The notes under the pieces are model-generated. The model did not search any database. It was not told where the DNA came from and was given only the letters and a program-made list of their open reading frames with translations. The translations under genes were made by a program, and so were the position numbers. Positions 34,351 through 42,217 of a stretch of DNA of 64,000 nucleotides are shown here, in pieces (positions within the stretch are counted from its first letter, which is position 1; each line of letters opens with the position of its first letter). The stretch covers positions 20,828-84,827 of the forward strand of contig JAGQWM010000002.1 of assembly GCA_020437365.1 (NCBI GenBank). The letters run 5' to 3'. The stretch is from Chitinophagaceae bacterium. GTDB lineage: Bacteria; Bacteroidota; Bacteroidia; Chitinophagales; Chitinophagaceae.

Positions 34351-36119
34351 TATTGGCATTTATCCTTTGATGCAGCTAGTGGTGTTGCGTTTAATTCTGC
34401 TGTAATTATTACTTTATACATTTGTGCTGTAGCAGAATCAGTTGCTTCAAAATCTTTCCATGATTTTGTGATATAACTATTTATATCTCCTGTAAGTCCA
34501 GCCCATGCTAATGCAGTATAATATGTGTCAATATCTAAATTTGGATATAAACTACGAATATTTGTTAAATCGGAATCTGAAATTAACTTATATTCTTTTA
34601 AAGCATTTGCAATTTGTGTTACAAAAGATGCAGCCATTTGTTCATGTTGATTCCCATATGTTGAGTTTGGTGCATTTGGGTCATATGGTTTTAAAAAGCC
34701 TAATTCATTGGCTAGATTTTCTTCTTTTACAGAATCTCCATTTGCTTCAAATGAGCGATAAAAGAAATAAGCATGAATCATCTCATGAATAATTGTATGA
34801 GCAATTGAAAGTTTTGTTGAATTCGCAAGATGAGTCGGACTTATTTTAATAGTGACATTTAAATATGCCAGTTCACCAGATGTACCGTTTATTGTATAGT
34901 AACCAGGAATAACAGATGTGTTACCGGGGTTGTTTAAAGTAGGGTCTACTAAGAAGTTAAGGTTAAATTTTGTGGATTGAGAAAACAAATTCTGAATTAA
35001 TCCTATTGTAGAATTGTTTAAGTTCACTACATTCGTTGCAATAGTCTTGGTGCAAGGGTAATCATTTAACCCTGTAAGATCAATTTTATAATCAGGTTGT
35101 GAATTAAACCAAGCTTCATCATGTACAATCGGCTCATCCTCAATCGGCACCCAACCCGGGCCGCAAGTATTATTAATTGCTGTGCGGTTGCCTTCAGTAG
35201 GGTTTCCATTACAATCACCCGGTGTGCCGTCGCCATTTTCGCCGCCACCGGTTGCTCCGCCATCGCCTCCGGAGCCATCACCTGTACCACCACCACCACC
35301 GGGATCACCTCCAGGAAAGGTTGTACAATATAAATAACTATAACACCAGGGCGGTCCTTGACAATTTAAATAATCACATCCACCATGAGCATTACAATAC
35401 TCCGGACTACCACAATGTATAGCAACCACACATTCTTGGTTTGTATTTGTTGTAGTCCTTCCGTACGTTCCGTTTGAATCCAAAAGTGTAATTTTTAAAA
35501 ACTCATTATTATCCATTCTTGGAGATGAATCAAACAAAAGAGTATCAGTAATATAGAATTGTGATTGTCCTGTTGTGAGTTTACTAAAATACATAAAAAA
35601 CAAAGCCAGATTCTCAGCTGTGCTATCTACAACTTGATTTGAATAAGGGAATTGAGAATATTGCCAATCGCAAACGTATTGAAAACTTGTGTCAATTGTT
35701 GTTGTTTCCACAATCATAGATGCATTCACAACATTTTCCGAATCTCTTACAAATGGAATATAAGTTAAAGTAACACTGTCGCCGGAAGCATCACGACTGG
35801 TTACATTATTATTTTTAAGTTTTATAATTGCTTTATCCCACCTCGGATAGCCTATGCGGCTCACCGTTTTTTCTACAAAATGCAGGGTATCATTTGTTCT
35901 TTGCAAAAAACCATTCAATGCCTTTACAAGAGGCTCCGTTGATGTATGATTATTGAAGAACTTTTCTTCTACGCTGTTGTTGTTATTATTTGTATTTACA
36001 GGAGTTTCCACGAGTTTATCTGTTTTGCGGCAGCCGTTTACCACCACAGCCGCCGATATACAGACAATCAAAATAGTGGTAAGTGTTGCAAACCGCCCGG
36101 TGAAATCTATTTTTCTCAT
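34350..36119 (-). CDS. Lipoprotein with Gly-rich linker and HExxH metallopeptidase-like C-terminus
   Basis: 589 residues from ATG at 36119 (MRKIDFTGRFATLTTILIVC); the frame is open further upstream. The lipobox is VVNGC. The N-terminal module (KALNGFLQRTNDTLHFVEKT, SRIGYPRWDKA) and Gly-rich linker match the 574-residue paralog. After GPGW the sequence is unrelated. The C-terminal domain of about 250 residues contains IIHEMIHAYFFYR, with His445, Glu446 and His449 forming an HExxH zinc-protease motif of the SprT/M-type style. A third ligand is not identified with confidence. The protein would sit in the outer membrane with the catalytic domain held out by the flexible linker. Its stop overlaps the start of the 190-residue lipoprotein. 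Confidence 0.75.
   Translation of the reverse strand: MRKIDFTGRFATLTTILIVCISAAVVVNGCRKTDKLVETPVNTNNNNNSVEEKFFNNHTSTEPLVKALNGFLQRTNDTLHFVEKTVSRIGYPRWDKAIIKLKNNNVTSRDASGDSVTLTYIPFVRDSENVVNASMIVETTTIDTSFQYVCDWQYSQFPYSNQVVDSTAENLALFFMYFSKLTTGQSQFYITDTLLFDSSPRMDNNEFLKITLLDSNGTYGRTTTNTNQECVVAIHCGSPEYCNAHGGCDYLNCQGPPWCYSYLYCTTFPGGDPGGGGGTGDGSGGDGGATGGGENGDGTPGDCNGNPTEGNRTAINNTCGPGWVPIEDEPIVHDEAWFNSQPDYKIDLTGLNDYPCTKTIATNVVNLNNSTIGLIQNLFSQSTKFNLNFLVDPTLNNPGNTSVIPGYYTINGTSGELAYLNVTIKISPTHLANSTKLSIAHTIIHEMIHAYFFYRSFEANGDSVKEENLANELGFLKPYDPNAPNSTYGNQHEQMAASFVTQIANALKEYKLISDSDLTNIRSLYPNLDIDTYYTALAWAGLTGDINSYITKSWKDFEATDSATAQMYKVIITAELNATPLAASKDKCQ
35163..35312. repeat. Direct repeat copy 2: Gly-rich linker DNA
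   Basis: Partner of 32440-32590. The two copies are about 2.7 kb apart in the same orientation, so homologous recombination between them would delete or exchange one C-terminal domain with its partner gene. Confidence 0.85.
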
Positions 36120-36175
36120 AGCATTTAATTCAGGAAATAAATGAATTGGTTTTCGGTACAACCCGGATGTAAAGA
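35820..36175. repeat. Direct repeat copy 2: upstream region and N-terminal module
   Basis: Partner of 33110-33467. This copy keeps an in-frame ATG. Similarity ends upstream near 36175, just after GTACAACCCGGATGTAAAG. Confidence 0.8.
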
Positions 36176-36521
36176 GGGGAAATCAATACCACTATTGTTA
36201 CTTTAAATGCTTAGGCAGATGTACTTGAAATAGATCTGGTTAAGTTGATAGACATAAAAGAAGAAAATAAAAAACAAAAATAAACCCGTTATTTTCTAAA
36301 CTGATATTATACCACATAATCGCATGAAACTGCACAAAATATTTTTTAATCCTGTAGGCTTCTCAACTTCAATCATAACCTTAACTTGAATTGAATTGTA
36401 ATTTGATTGCTCTTTTCTTTGAAGCTGTAATGTGCTTGCCTAAAAATTAAACTTGAATTTATTAAAATAACGTACTTTTACGTGGTCCAAACCTATTAAA
36501 TAAGCTGCAAACCAATAATCT
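36176..36521. promoter_or_regulatory. Divergent intergenic region with inverted repeat ACGTA-CTTT-TACGT
   Basis: No gene is seen. TATTTTTG on the minus strand (36275-36282) could be the -7 element of the lipoprotein gene. On the plus strand a perfect inverted repeat ACGTA (36470-36474) / TACGT (36479-36483) lies 39 bases before the response-regulator ATG and could be an operator or part of its promoter. Confidence 0.35.
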
Positions 36522-37178
36522 ATGAGTACGGAAACGATAAAAGTCGCCATTGCCGACGACCATAAAATATTCAGGGACGGCATTCGCATGGCGTTAAAAG
36601 AAAAAGAATACCTCCAAATTCTTTGGGAAGCCGAAGACGGTAAAGACCTTCAGCATAAACTGAAATTAAAACTCCCCGACGTTATCTTGATGGATATTCG
36701 TATGCCGGAAGTGGACGGCATTAATGCCATCAGCATGATTCGTAAAGAATACGAATCGCTTAAAATCATTGTCCTTACAATGTACGATGACAAAGAAATG
36801 ATTACAAAAATGATGGAAATGGGAGCCAATGCTTATTTGACCAAAACGACCGACCCGGACGAAATTTACCAGGCTATTATGAGTTGCGTGAAAGATGATT
36901 TTTATTTCAATGAATTGGTCAATAAAGCCGTGCTGTTGAAATTACAACACAAAAAAAATGTAAGGCAGTTTTATCCCAACCCGGTAAAATTTTCCGAAAA
37001 GGAAATAAAAATATTGAAACTGATTGCTGAAGACAAAACTACAGTGGAAATTTCGAAGGAAGTTTTTTTAAGTCCGCGAACCATTGAAACCATTCGGCAA
37101 AACATGAAACAAAAAGTAGGTTCCAAAACAATTGCCGGCCTGGTGATGTATGCCATGCGCAATAAAATCCTGGAATAA
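36522..37178 (+). CDS. Orphan NarL/LuxR-type response regulator
   Basis: 218 residues. Receiver: IADDHKIFRDG, phosphoacceptor Asp58 in LMDIRMPEVDG, Thr in VLTMYDD and Lys in YLTKTTD. HTH: FSEKEIKILKLIAEDKTTVE and SPRTIETIRQNMKQKVGSK. No histidine kinase is adjacent, so it is an orphan. It is a paralog of the regulator at 38501 and the two bracket a methyltransferase gene and a probable small RNA. Confidence 0.92.
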   Translation: MSTETIKVAIADDHKIFRDGIRMALKEKEYLQILWEAEDGKDLQHKLKLKLPDVILMDIRMPEVDGINAISMIRKEYESLKIIVLTMYDDKEMITKMMEMGANAYLTKTTDPDEIYQAIMSCVKDDFYFNELVNKAVLLKLQHKKNVRQFYPNPVKFSEKEIKILKLIAEDKTTVEISKEVFLSPRTIETIRQNMKQKVGSKTIAGLVMYAMRNKILE

Positions 37179-37228
37179 TTTATTTTTTTAAACATCCCTT
37201 TTCGTAATCTTTATTTTTAAAAAGATTT

Positions 37229-37972
37229 ATGTCAAATATCAACGATACTTATTTCGATGGTTATTATAAAGAAATTTGGCGTTCAGTAATGCCTGCCCGG
37301 CTTACCGACAATGAAATAAAATTTTTAGAAACGTATTTCAAATTATCGGCCAATAGTAGTGTACTTGACTTGATGTGTGGCTACGGCCGCCATGCCTTAG
37401 CATTGTCCCGCAAAGGAATTTCTGTTACAGCAGTTGATAATCTTGCAGCATATATTGATGAAATAAAAACAACGGCTGCCAACGAAAAATTAACAATACA
37501 AGCACAACAAAAAAATGTATTGGAGTTCAATGCCAGTGAAGATTTCGACCTAGCTATTTGCATGGGCAATAGTTTTAATTTTTTTGCAAGGCCTGATGCA
37601 GAAAGATTATTGCAAATCATGACGAATGCTTTAAAACCCGGTGGCCATCTGCTTATCAATTCTTGGTCCGTTGCCGAAATTCAATATGCCAATCCACTCA
37701 GAAATAATTGGAAACGAATCGATGAAAAACTCTTTTTAAATGAATTTAGTTTTCAATTACATCCTTCCCGGGTAGAAGCTGTTAGTACAATTCTTTTACC
37801 GGATGGTACAAAAGAAGAAAAAAAAGGAGTTGATTATATCTATTCACTCAATGAAATGGAAGACATGATAAAAGCGGTCGGTTGCGACATGCGTGATGTG
37901 TTCTCCATTCCCGGAAGTAAGTCTTTCCAGCCCGGCGATCCGATTGTATATATAGTAGCAGTAAAAAAATAA
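37229..37972 (+). CDS. Class I SAM-dependent methyltransferase
   Basis: 247 residues. SAM-binding motif I is VLDLMCGYGRHALALSRKG, followed by VTAVDN. Motif IV-like FDLAICMGNSFNFF and the post-motif KPGGHLLIN fit the small-molecule class I group (Methyltransf_25/11). The substrate is unknown. It follows the response regulator by 50 bases and may be co-transcribed. Its stop codon overlaps the T-tract of a minus-strand terminator. Confidence 0.88.
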   Translation: MSNINDTYFDGYYKEIWRSVMPARLTDNEIKFLETYFKLSANSSVLDLMCGYGRHALALSRKGISVTAVDNLAAYIDEIKTTAANEKLTIQAQQKNVLEFNASEDFDLAICMGNSFNFFARPDAERLLQIMTNALKPGGHLLINSWSVAEIQYANPLRNNWKRIDEKLFLNEFSFQLHPSRVEAVSTILLPDGTKEEKKGVDYIYSLNEMEDMIKAVGCDMRDVFSIPGSKSFQPGDPIVYIVAVKK

Positions 37973-37999
37973 AAAACCCCGGCGTTATGAAGACCGGGG
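37964..37999 (-). terminator. Minus-strand terminator of the candidate small RNA
   Basis: CCCCGG (37977-37982) pairs with CCGGGG (37994-37999). On the minus strand the hairpin is followed by TTTTTTATTTTTTT. On the plus strand it is followed by TAACGTTAC, so it cannot be an ordinary terminator for the methyltransferase gene. No minus-strand protein gene lies upstream of it. Confidence 0.75.
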
Positions 38000-38250
38000 T
38001 AACGTTACTGTTATGAAAAGAAAAATTTGAATGTTCCCATACACTTAACTCATTCTTTTCAGTTGGTATTGGATTTTAAAAACGGAATGTATTGTTAAAT
38101 AATTTTTTTAAAAATCAGAAAGTTGAAAGACAGTTGAAGTGTTCCCGATAAAGATCGGGTGTGTTCTTCATAGGTATTTGAAAATTCATTCTGGACGGTT
38201 TGGACATTGAACAAGACGGACAAACAGATCAATCATGTCAATCAACTTTC
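37977..38250 (-). ncRNA. Candidate small RNA of about 270 nt
   Basis: The minus strand has a consensus promoter at 38256-38286 and a strong terminator at 37999-37964, with no ORF of note between them. The predicted 5' end, GAAAGTTGA (38250-38242), pairs perfectly with TCAACTTTC (38126-38118). This closes a domain of about 130 nt. Inside it are a hairpin CCCGAT-AAAG-ATCGGG-type stem (38144-38159) extended by GAAG/CTTC, and a GACAT/ATGTC hairpin (38203-38239). I could not match it to 6S, SRP, tmRNA or RNase P RNA. It lies in a 528-base gap between a methyltransferase and an orphan response regulator. Confidence 0.55.
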
Positions 38251-38255
38251 AGATA

Positions 38256-38286
38256 CAAATGTATAGGCTGCTGTATATGTTAACAA
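38256..38286 (-). promoter_or_regulatory. Promoter of the candidate small RNA (TTG-N20-TACATTTG, minus strand)
   Basis: On the minus strand TTG (38286-38284), a 20-base spacer and TACATTTG (38263-38256) have the same elements and spacing as the metH promoter. Transcription would run leftward from about 38250. Confidence 0.65.
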
Positions 38287-38417
38287 GAGGATAACTGCCC
38301 TTTTTAAACCTTATGGTATTTACTCAAGTACATCGTAAAAATTCTTCTCGACTTCGTAAACTTTCGATATTCAATGCGTAAGATGGTAATTTCCGCAATA
38401 TTGAAATTAGGTACTAA

Positions 38418-38428
38418 CACTATAGTAT
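38418..38428 (+). promoter_or_regulatory. CACTATAGTAT motif upstream of response regulator
   Basis: CACTATAGTAT lies 83 bases before the ATG at 38501. It is related to CACTTTAGTG at 17092 and CACTTTAGTAT at 19932, at similar distances from their start codons. Its core ACTATAGT is a perfect palindrome. Confidence 0.35.
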
Positions 38429-38500
38429 ATGTTATGGGAATTTAACAACTTGCATTATCGAATTTATACTTATTGTATTATTTAAAATAACAATCCAATT

Positions 38501-39175
38501 ATGAAAAACTCCGATTCTAACAATGTAATTAAAGTCGCTATTGCCGACGACCACGCCGTGTTTCGTTCGGGTATTAAAACTTCACTCGGCTTTCGTAAAG
38601 ACATACAATTAGTTGCTGAAGCAGAAAATGGTATGCAATTGCTGAATTTATTGAAGCACATTAAACCCGATGTAGTTTTACTCGATATCCAAATGCCGGT
38701 GATGGATGGTTTTACGACCTTACCCGAAATCAAAAAACTGTATCCTGACGTAAAAGTTATTATGCTTTCCTTCATGGTCGATCATTCAGTGATTTCTAAA
38801 ATGATGGAAGTAGGTGCCAATTCTTATTTAACCAAAGAAGCCGGTGCCGATAAAATCTGCGATGCTATTATTGGCGTGTACGAAAATGAATTTCATTTCA
38901 ATGAAATGACCAATAAAGCCTTACTCGATGGATTAAGAACCAAGCGTACTATCGAATCCAGTATGCCACAGGACGTTGACCTGAATGATAAAGAAGTGAA
39001 AATCCTGAAACTTATGTGCGATGAAAAAACAACCAAAGAAATTGCCGACATCGTACAACTAAGCCCAAGAACAATTGAAGCTATTCGGGACAAATTAAAA
39101 ACCAAAACCGGTACCAAATCTATGGCCGGCCTGGTGATGTATGCCGTAAAATCAGGATTAGTAGAACAAGATTAA
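38501..39175 (+). CDS. Orphan NarL/LuxR-type response regulator
   Basis: 224 residues. Receiver: IADDHAVFRSG, phosphoacceptor Asp62 in LLDIQMPVMDG, and Lys in YLTKEAG. HTH: LNDKEVKILKLMCDEKTTKE and SPRTIEAIRDKLKTKTGTKS. It is clearly a paralog of the regulator at 36522, with near-identical HTH layout. No sensor kinase is adjacent. A perfect terminator follows. Confidence 0.92.
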   Translation: MKNSDSNNVIKVAIADDHAVFRSGIKTSLGFRKDIQLVAEAENGMQLLNLLKHIKPDVVLLDIQMPVMDGFTTLPEIKKLYPDVKVIMLSFMVDHSVISKMMEVGANSYLTKEAGADKICDAIIGVYENEFHFNEMTNKALLDGLRTKRTIESSMPQDVDLNDKEVKILKLMCDEKTTKEIADIVQLSPRTIEAIRDKLKTKTGTKSMAGLVMYAVKSGLVEQD

Positions 39176-39195
39176 TATAAAAGGCAAGCAATTTT

Positions 39196-39227
39196 AAACC
39201 ACTTTGCAATTGTAAAGTGGTTTTTTT
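39196..39227 (+). terminator. Terminator after the response regulator
   Basis: AAACCACTTT pairs perfectly with AAAGTGGTTT and seven T residues follow. Because it spans 39217, it rules out the upstream possible start of the next gene. Confidence 0.9.
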
Positions 39228-39243
39228 ATTCTATTTTGGTTTC

Positions 39244-40080
39244 ATGCATTTACTTAATTGCAACGGCCGGCTGGTGGACAGTACACAACCTGTTGTGCAA
39301 GTTGCTGACAGAAGTTTTCGCTATGGCGATGGTGTTTTTGAAACCATGAAAATTCAAAACGGCACCATCCATTTAGCCGATTATCATCAACAAAGATTGT
39401 TGTCATCATTAGAATTATTACAAATTAATATACCGACAAATTTTACCTGGCAAAAACTCAATGATGAAATAATTGACCTCTGCCGGCAAAATCAAATGTT
39501 GTCTTTGGCCAGGATTCGACTGACTGTCAGCAGTGGCAATGGCGGCCTTTTTACAACCGATGGATTGAACTATATCATTGAATCTATTGCGTTGTCAGAA
39601 AATGACATCCGATACAATGAGAAAGGCTTGTTTTTGGGAAAATATATTTCCTGTAAAAAATCTATGGATGCTTGGGCCAACTTGAAATCAAATAATTTTT
39701 TGCCTTACGTTATGGCTACGAAATTTGTAAAAGCGAATCTCTTCGACGATTGCATTTTGTTGAATACTTCAGGCCATATAGCCGATACTACAATTGCCAA
39801 TATTTTTATGTATAAAGATGGCATCCTTGCTACGCCTTCTCTCGATCAAGGTTGTGTAAATGGTGTGATGCGACAATTTTTATTGGAAAAAATGCAGGCA
39901 AATAACATAAAGGTTGTAGAAAAGCCGATTTCAATTGATGATGTAGCATCCGCCGAAGAAGTTTTTCTTACAAATGCCATCAAAGGGATTCGCTGGGTCA
40001 GGCAGTTTGAAAATACATTTTATACAAATGAATTGTCTAAAGAATTATATGCAAGGTTTATCAACCCAGCCAAAATATAA
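39244..40080 (+). CDS. Class IV aminotransferase (PabC/D-amino-acid/branched-chain type)
   Basis: 278 residues from MHLLNCNGRLVDSTQPVV. A longer reading from 39217 would begin inside a terminator. The fold-type IV signature is present: SFRYGDGVFETMKIQNG, LARIRLTVSSGNGG, PLP-lysine region LKSNNFLPYVMATK, and EVFLTNAIKGIRWV. It could be aminodeoxychorismate lyase (folate synthesis) or an amino-acid aminotransferase. Motif reading alone does not decide. Pterin and folate genes lie 1.7 kb downstream. It converges on mqnD with no gap between the stop codons. Confidence 0.8.
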   Translation: MHLLNCNGRLVDSTQPVVQVADRSFRYGDGVFETMKIQNGTIHLADYHQQRLLSSLELLQINIPTNFTWQKLNDEIIDLCRQNQMLSLARIRLTVSSGNGGLFTTDGLNYIIESIALSENDIRYNEKGLFLGKYISCKKSMDAWANLKSNNFLPYVMATKFVKANLFDDCILLNTSGHIADTTIANIFMYKDGILATPSLDQGCVNGVMRQFLLEKMQANNIKVVEKPISIDDVASAEEVFLTNAIKGIRWVRQFENTFYTNELSKELYARFINPAKI

Positions 40081-40923
40081 TCAGCGATGGATAAATAATG
40101 TATCTGTTTTTTTATTTTCTTCCCGGTGCAAAGTGGCATAAACCTCGTAAAGGTGTTCAATGGCTGCTTGTCCTTCCGGGCCAAGGTCATGGGTGAAATG
40201 ATTGACATATAATTCTATATGTTGCCGCATAACATCTTCCTGCATTGCCTGCGAATTTTTTTGTACATAATCGCTGATTGCCGGATAATTTTCAAAAGAA
40301 TAAGCAATACTTTTTTGTACCAGGTAGTTTATTTCAATGGCCAATTCTTTATCTATTGATTGTTGAATGGCTATACCGCCCAAAGGAATAGGTAGTTTTG
40401 TTTTTTGCTCCCAATATTCGCCTAAGTCAACAATTTTATGTAAACCTTTTTCCTTGTATGTAAACCTGTTTTCGTGAATGATAACACCCAATGCTTCCGG
40501 ATGTTCTATTATATAATTTTCGATTGAATCGAACCTTAAAAAAATTTTATGCATTGCATCAGGAAATGCGTAACTAAATAAAAAATGGGCTGTTGTGTTT
40601 TCACCCGGTAAGATGATGGGCGAAGTGGCAATTTTTTCACTCGTAATTTTTTCATTTTTCTTTGTAATAAGCAAAGGTCCGACGCCTTTTCCGATGGCGG
40701 CACCGGCAAATAACATACGATAATATGGAAGTGAATGAAAAAAAGCCGGGAAGCTCAGTTTTGTTACCATTAATTTTCCTTCCAAAGCCCAACGGTTCAG
40801 GGTTTCTACATCTTCAAGAACAACATCAAATTCGAAATTACCGGTATCGATTTTTTTATTGACCAGTGCATCAAATATAAATGTATCATTAGGACAGGGA
40901 GAAAAACCAAGTGTAATTTTCAA
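40081..40923 (-). CDS. mqnD: 1,4-dihydroxy-6-naphthoate synthase MqnD
   Basis: 280 residues. It acts in the futalosine pathway to menaquinone, on cyclic de-hypoxanthine futalosine. Motifs are LGFSPCPNDTFIFDALVNKK, VTKLSFPAFFH, and GKGVGPLLITKK, typical of the MqnD periplasmic-binding-protein fold. No signal peptide is present, consistent with a cytoplasmic enzyme. It follows mqnB after 28 bases on the same strand. Confidence 0.93.
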   Translation of the reverse strand: MKITLGFSPCPNDTFIFDALVNKKIDTGNFEFDVVLEDVETLNRWALEGKLMVTKLSFPAFFHSLPYYRMLFAGAAIGKGVGPLLITKKNEKITSEKIATSPIILPGENTTAHFLFSYAFPDAMHKIFLRFDSIENYIIEHPEALGVIIHENRFTYKEKGLHKIVDLGEYWEQKTKLPIPLGGIAIQQSIDKELAIEINYLVQKSIAYSFENYPAISDYVQKNSQAMQEDVMRQHIELYVNHFTHDLGPEGQAAIEHLYEVYATLHREENKKTDTLFIHR

Positions 40924-40951
40924 TGTATGCTGATTTATTTTTCGAGAAATT

Positions 40952-41593
40952 TTATAACTGTGTATCGACTATTTTAATTAATTCTTTGTTCAGGCTTAAG
41001 ATAGACTCATTCATATTCCATTTCTTTTTATTTCTTTCGCCAATATAATTAGATACAGCACGGATTTGTAAAAATGGAATATTTTCCATGATTGAAACAT
41101 AATGCAGGGCGGCGCCTTCCATCGATTCTATAACCGGATGAAAATATTCGGTATATAATTTTGCTTTCGACTGTTGGGTAGTTATTTCATTGACAGAAAT
41201 GGCATTTACTTTTTTTAAGCGAACGTTGTCTAATATTTTACTCTTATTGACAAGCCATCCTTTTTGAAAAGGGAATTGGTTTTGTGGTAATAACTGTAAA
41301 TCGAAAATTGTTTTTAGGCTTTTCAATTCTACCACAGATTGGTCGGCAATGGCTTCTTTTTTTACCAAAACAACTTTTCCCAACGGCAGGGTTTTATCAA
41401 AACAACCACCCACACCGGCTTGCAGAACCAGGTCGGGTTTTTTGATTTGCAATTGTTTTAATAAAGAATAGGTCGTTGCAGTCAGGCCAATACCGGTAAT
41501 TAAAATGTCTATATTCTTTTTGGGATTCGATTTATAAAAATCAATGAAAGGCGAAATTTCTTTGGCTGTTGCAGCTATTACCAGGCAATTCAT
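40952..41593 (-). CDS. mqnB: Futalosine hydrolase MqnB
   Basis: 213 residues of the nucleoside phosphorylase/hydrolase fold. It cleaves futalosine to dehypoxanthine futalosine. Motifs are VIAATAKEISPFI, ILITGIGLTATTYSL, LVLQAGVGGCFDKTLPLG and VIESMEGAALHYVS with the catalytic acid. It lies directly upstream of mqnD, which supports the specific assignment over MTA/SAH nucleosidase. A -7 element four bases before the ATG suggests a leaderless transcript. Confidence 0.9.
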   Translation of the reverse strand: MNCLVIAATAKEISPFIDFYKSNPKKNIDILITGIGLTATTYSLLKQLQIKKPDLVLQAGVGGCFDKTLPLGKVVLVKKEAIADQSVVELKSLKTIFDLQLLPQNQFPFQKGWLVNKSKILDNVRLKKVNAISVNEITTQQSKAKLYTEYFHPVIESMEGAALHYVSIMENIPFLQIRAVSNYIGERNKKKWNMNESILSLNKELIKIVDTQL

Positions 41594-41597
41594 GGCG

Positions 41598-41605
41598 CAA
41601 AATTA
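41598..41605 (-). promoter_or_regulatory. -7 element (TAATTTTG) of mqnB-mqnD, next to the ATG
   Basis: The minus strand reads TAATTTTG followed by four bases and ATG, the same arrangement as at recR. No clear -33 TTG was found. Confidence 0.4.
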
Positions 41606-41664
41606 TTGAAATCCCGTGGTTCGGATTATTTTTCTGTTCATCTCCATCTTTTTATTTTTTCAAT

Positions 41665-41672
41665 TACCTTTG
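41665..41672 (+). promoter_or_regulatory. -7 element (TACCTTTG) of the pterin synthase genes
   Basis: TACCTTTG is an exact consensus match 72 bases before the ATG at 41745. The leader that follows contains a 13-base palindrome AAAGTG-T-CACTTT (41693-41705) and CCTC/GAGG complementarity just before an A-rich run and the start codon. Confidence 0.45.
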
Positions 41673-41744
41673 CGGCTGCTTTTCCAGATGGTAAAGTGTC
41701 ACTTTCCTCCGCCCAATGCTGTGAGGAATCAAAAAAAGTAAAGC

Positions 41745-42155
41745 ATGGTTTACTTAACCCGATCAGAACATTTCAATGCGGCACATAAACTTTTCAACCC
41801 GAATTGGAGTATCGAGAAAAATGAAGCAGTCTTTGGCAAATGTGCCAATCAAAACTGGCATGGACATAATTATGAATTGTTGATAACTGTAAAAGGTGCA
41901 CCGGATTCGGATACCGGTTTTGTATTTGATGTAAAACAACTCAGTCACCTAATCCGGGAATACGTTATTGAACAAATAGACCATAAAAACCTGAATATGG
42001 ATGTGCCTTTTATGAAAAATAAAATGTGCAGTACCGAAAACCTGGCTATGGCCATTTGGCAGGAACTGGCACCTCATTTGCCGGGCTCTGTTCAATTGCA
42101 TTGTATCAAACTGTATGAAACGCCAAGAATATATGTTGAATACTATGGCGAATAA
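41745..42155 (+). CDS. 6-pyruvoyl/6-carboxytetrahydropterin synthase family, copy 1
   Basis: 136 residues. The zinc histidines are in SEHFNAAHKLF and WHGHNYEL, and the probable catalytic Cys is in VFGKCANQNW. The Asp/Glu residues near IDHKNLN and LYETPRIYVEY complete the active site. Members convert dihydroneopterin triphosphate to 6-pyruvoyl- or 6-carboxytetrahydropterin (queuosine, biopterin or folate by-pass). Cys and HGH are separated by five residues rather than the three of typical QueD. It is followed by a paralog and by folE, which makes the shared substrate. Confidence 0.88.
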   Translation: MVYLTRSEHFNAAHKLFNPNWSIEKNEAVFGKCANQNWHGHNYELLITVKGAPDSDTGFVFDVKQLSHLIREYVIEQIDHKNLNMDVPFMKNKMCSTENLAMAIWQELAPHLPGSVQLHCIKLYETPRIYVEYYGE

Positions 42156-42217
42156 TCAAGCTCAGAGTATTTCCTGATTTCAAAGATGACTTTACAAAGG
42201 ATTGCTTAATTTCAAAA

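Noticed and set aside
37977..38250. Candidate RNA identified as 6S RNA
   Set aside because: The visible pairing suggests a multi-branched 5' domain rather than a long rod with a central bubble.
39217..39243. Upstream start for the class IV aminotransferase
   Set aside because: It would begin inside the terminator of the preceding gene and adds nine hydrophobic residues not expected for the family.
41672..41744. preQ1 riboswitch before the pterin synthase genes
   Set aside because: A CCTC/GAGG stem and an A-rich tail are suggestive, but the conserved loop bases of preQ1-I are not found.
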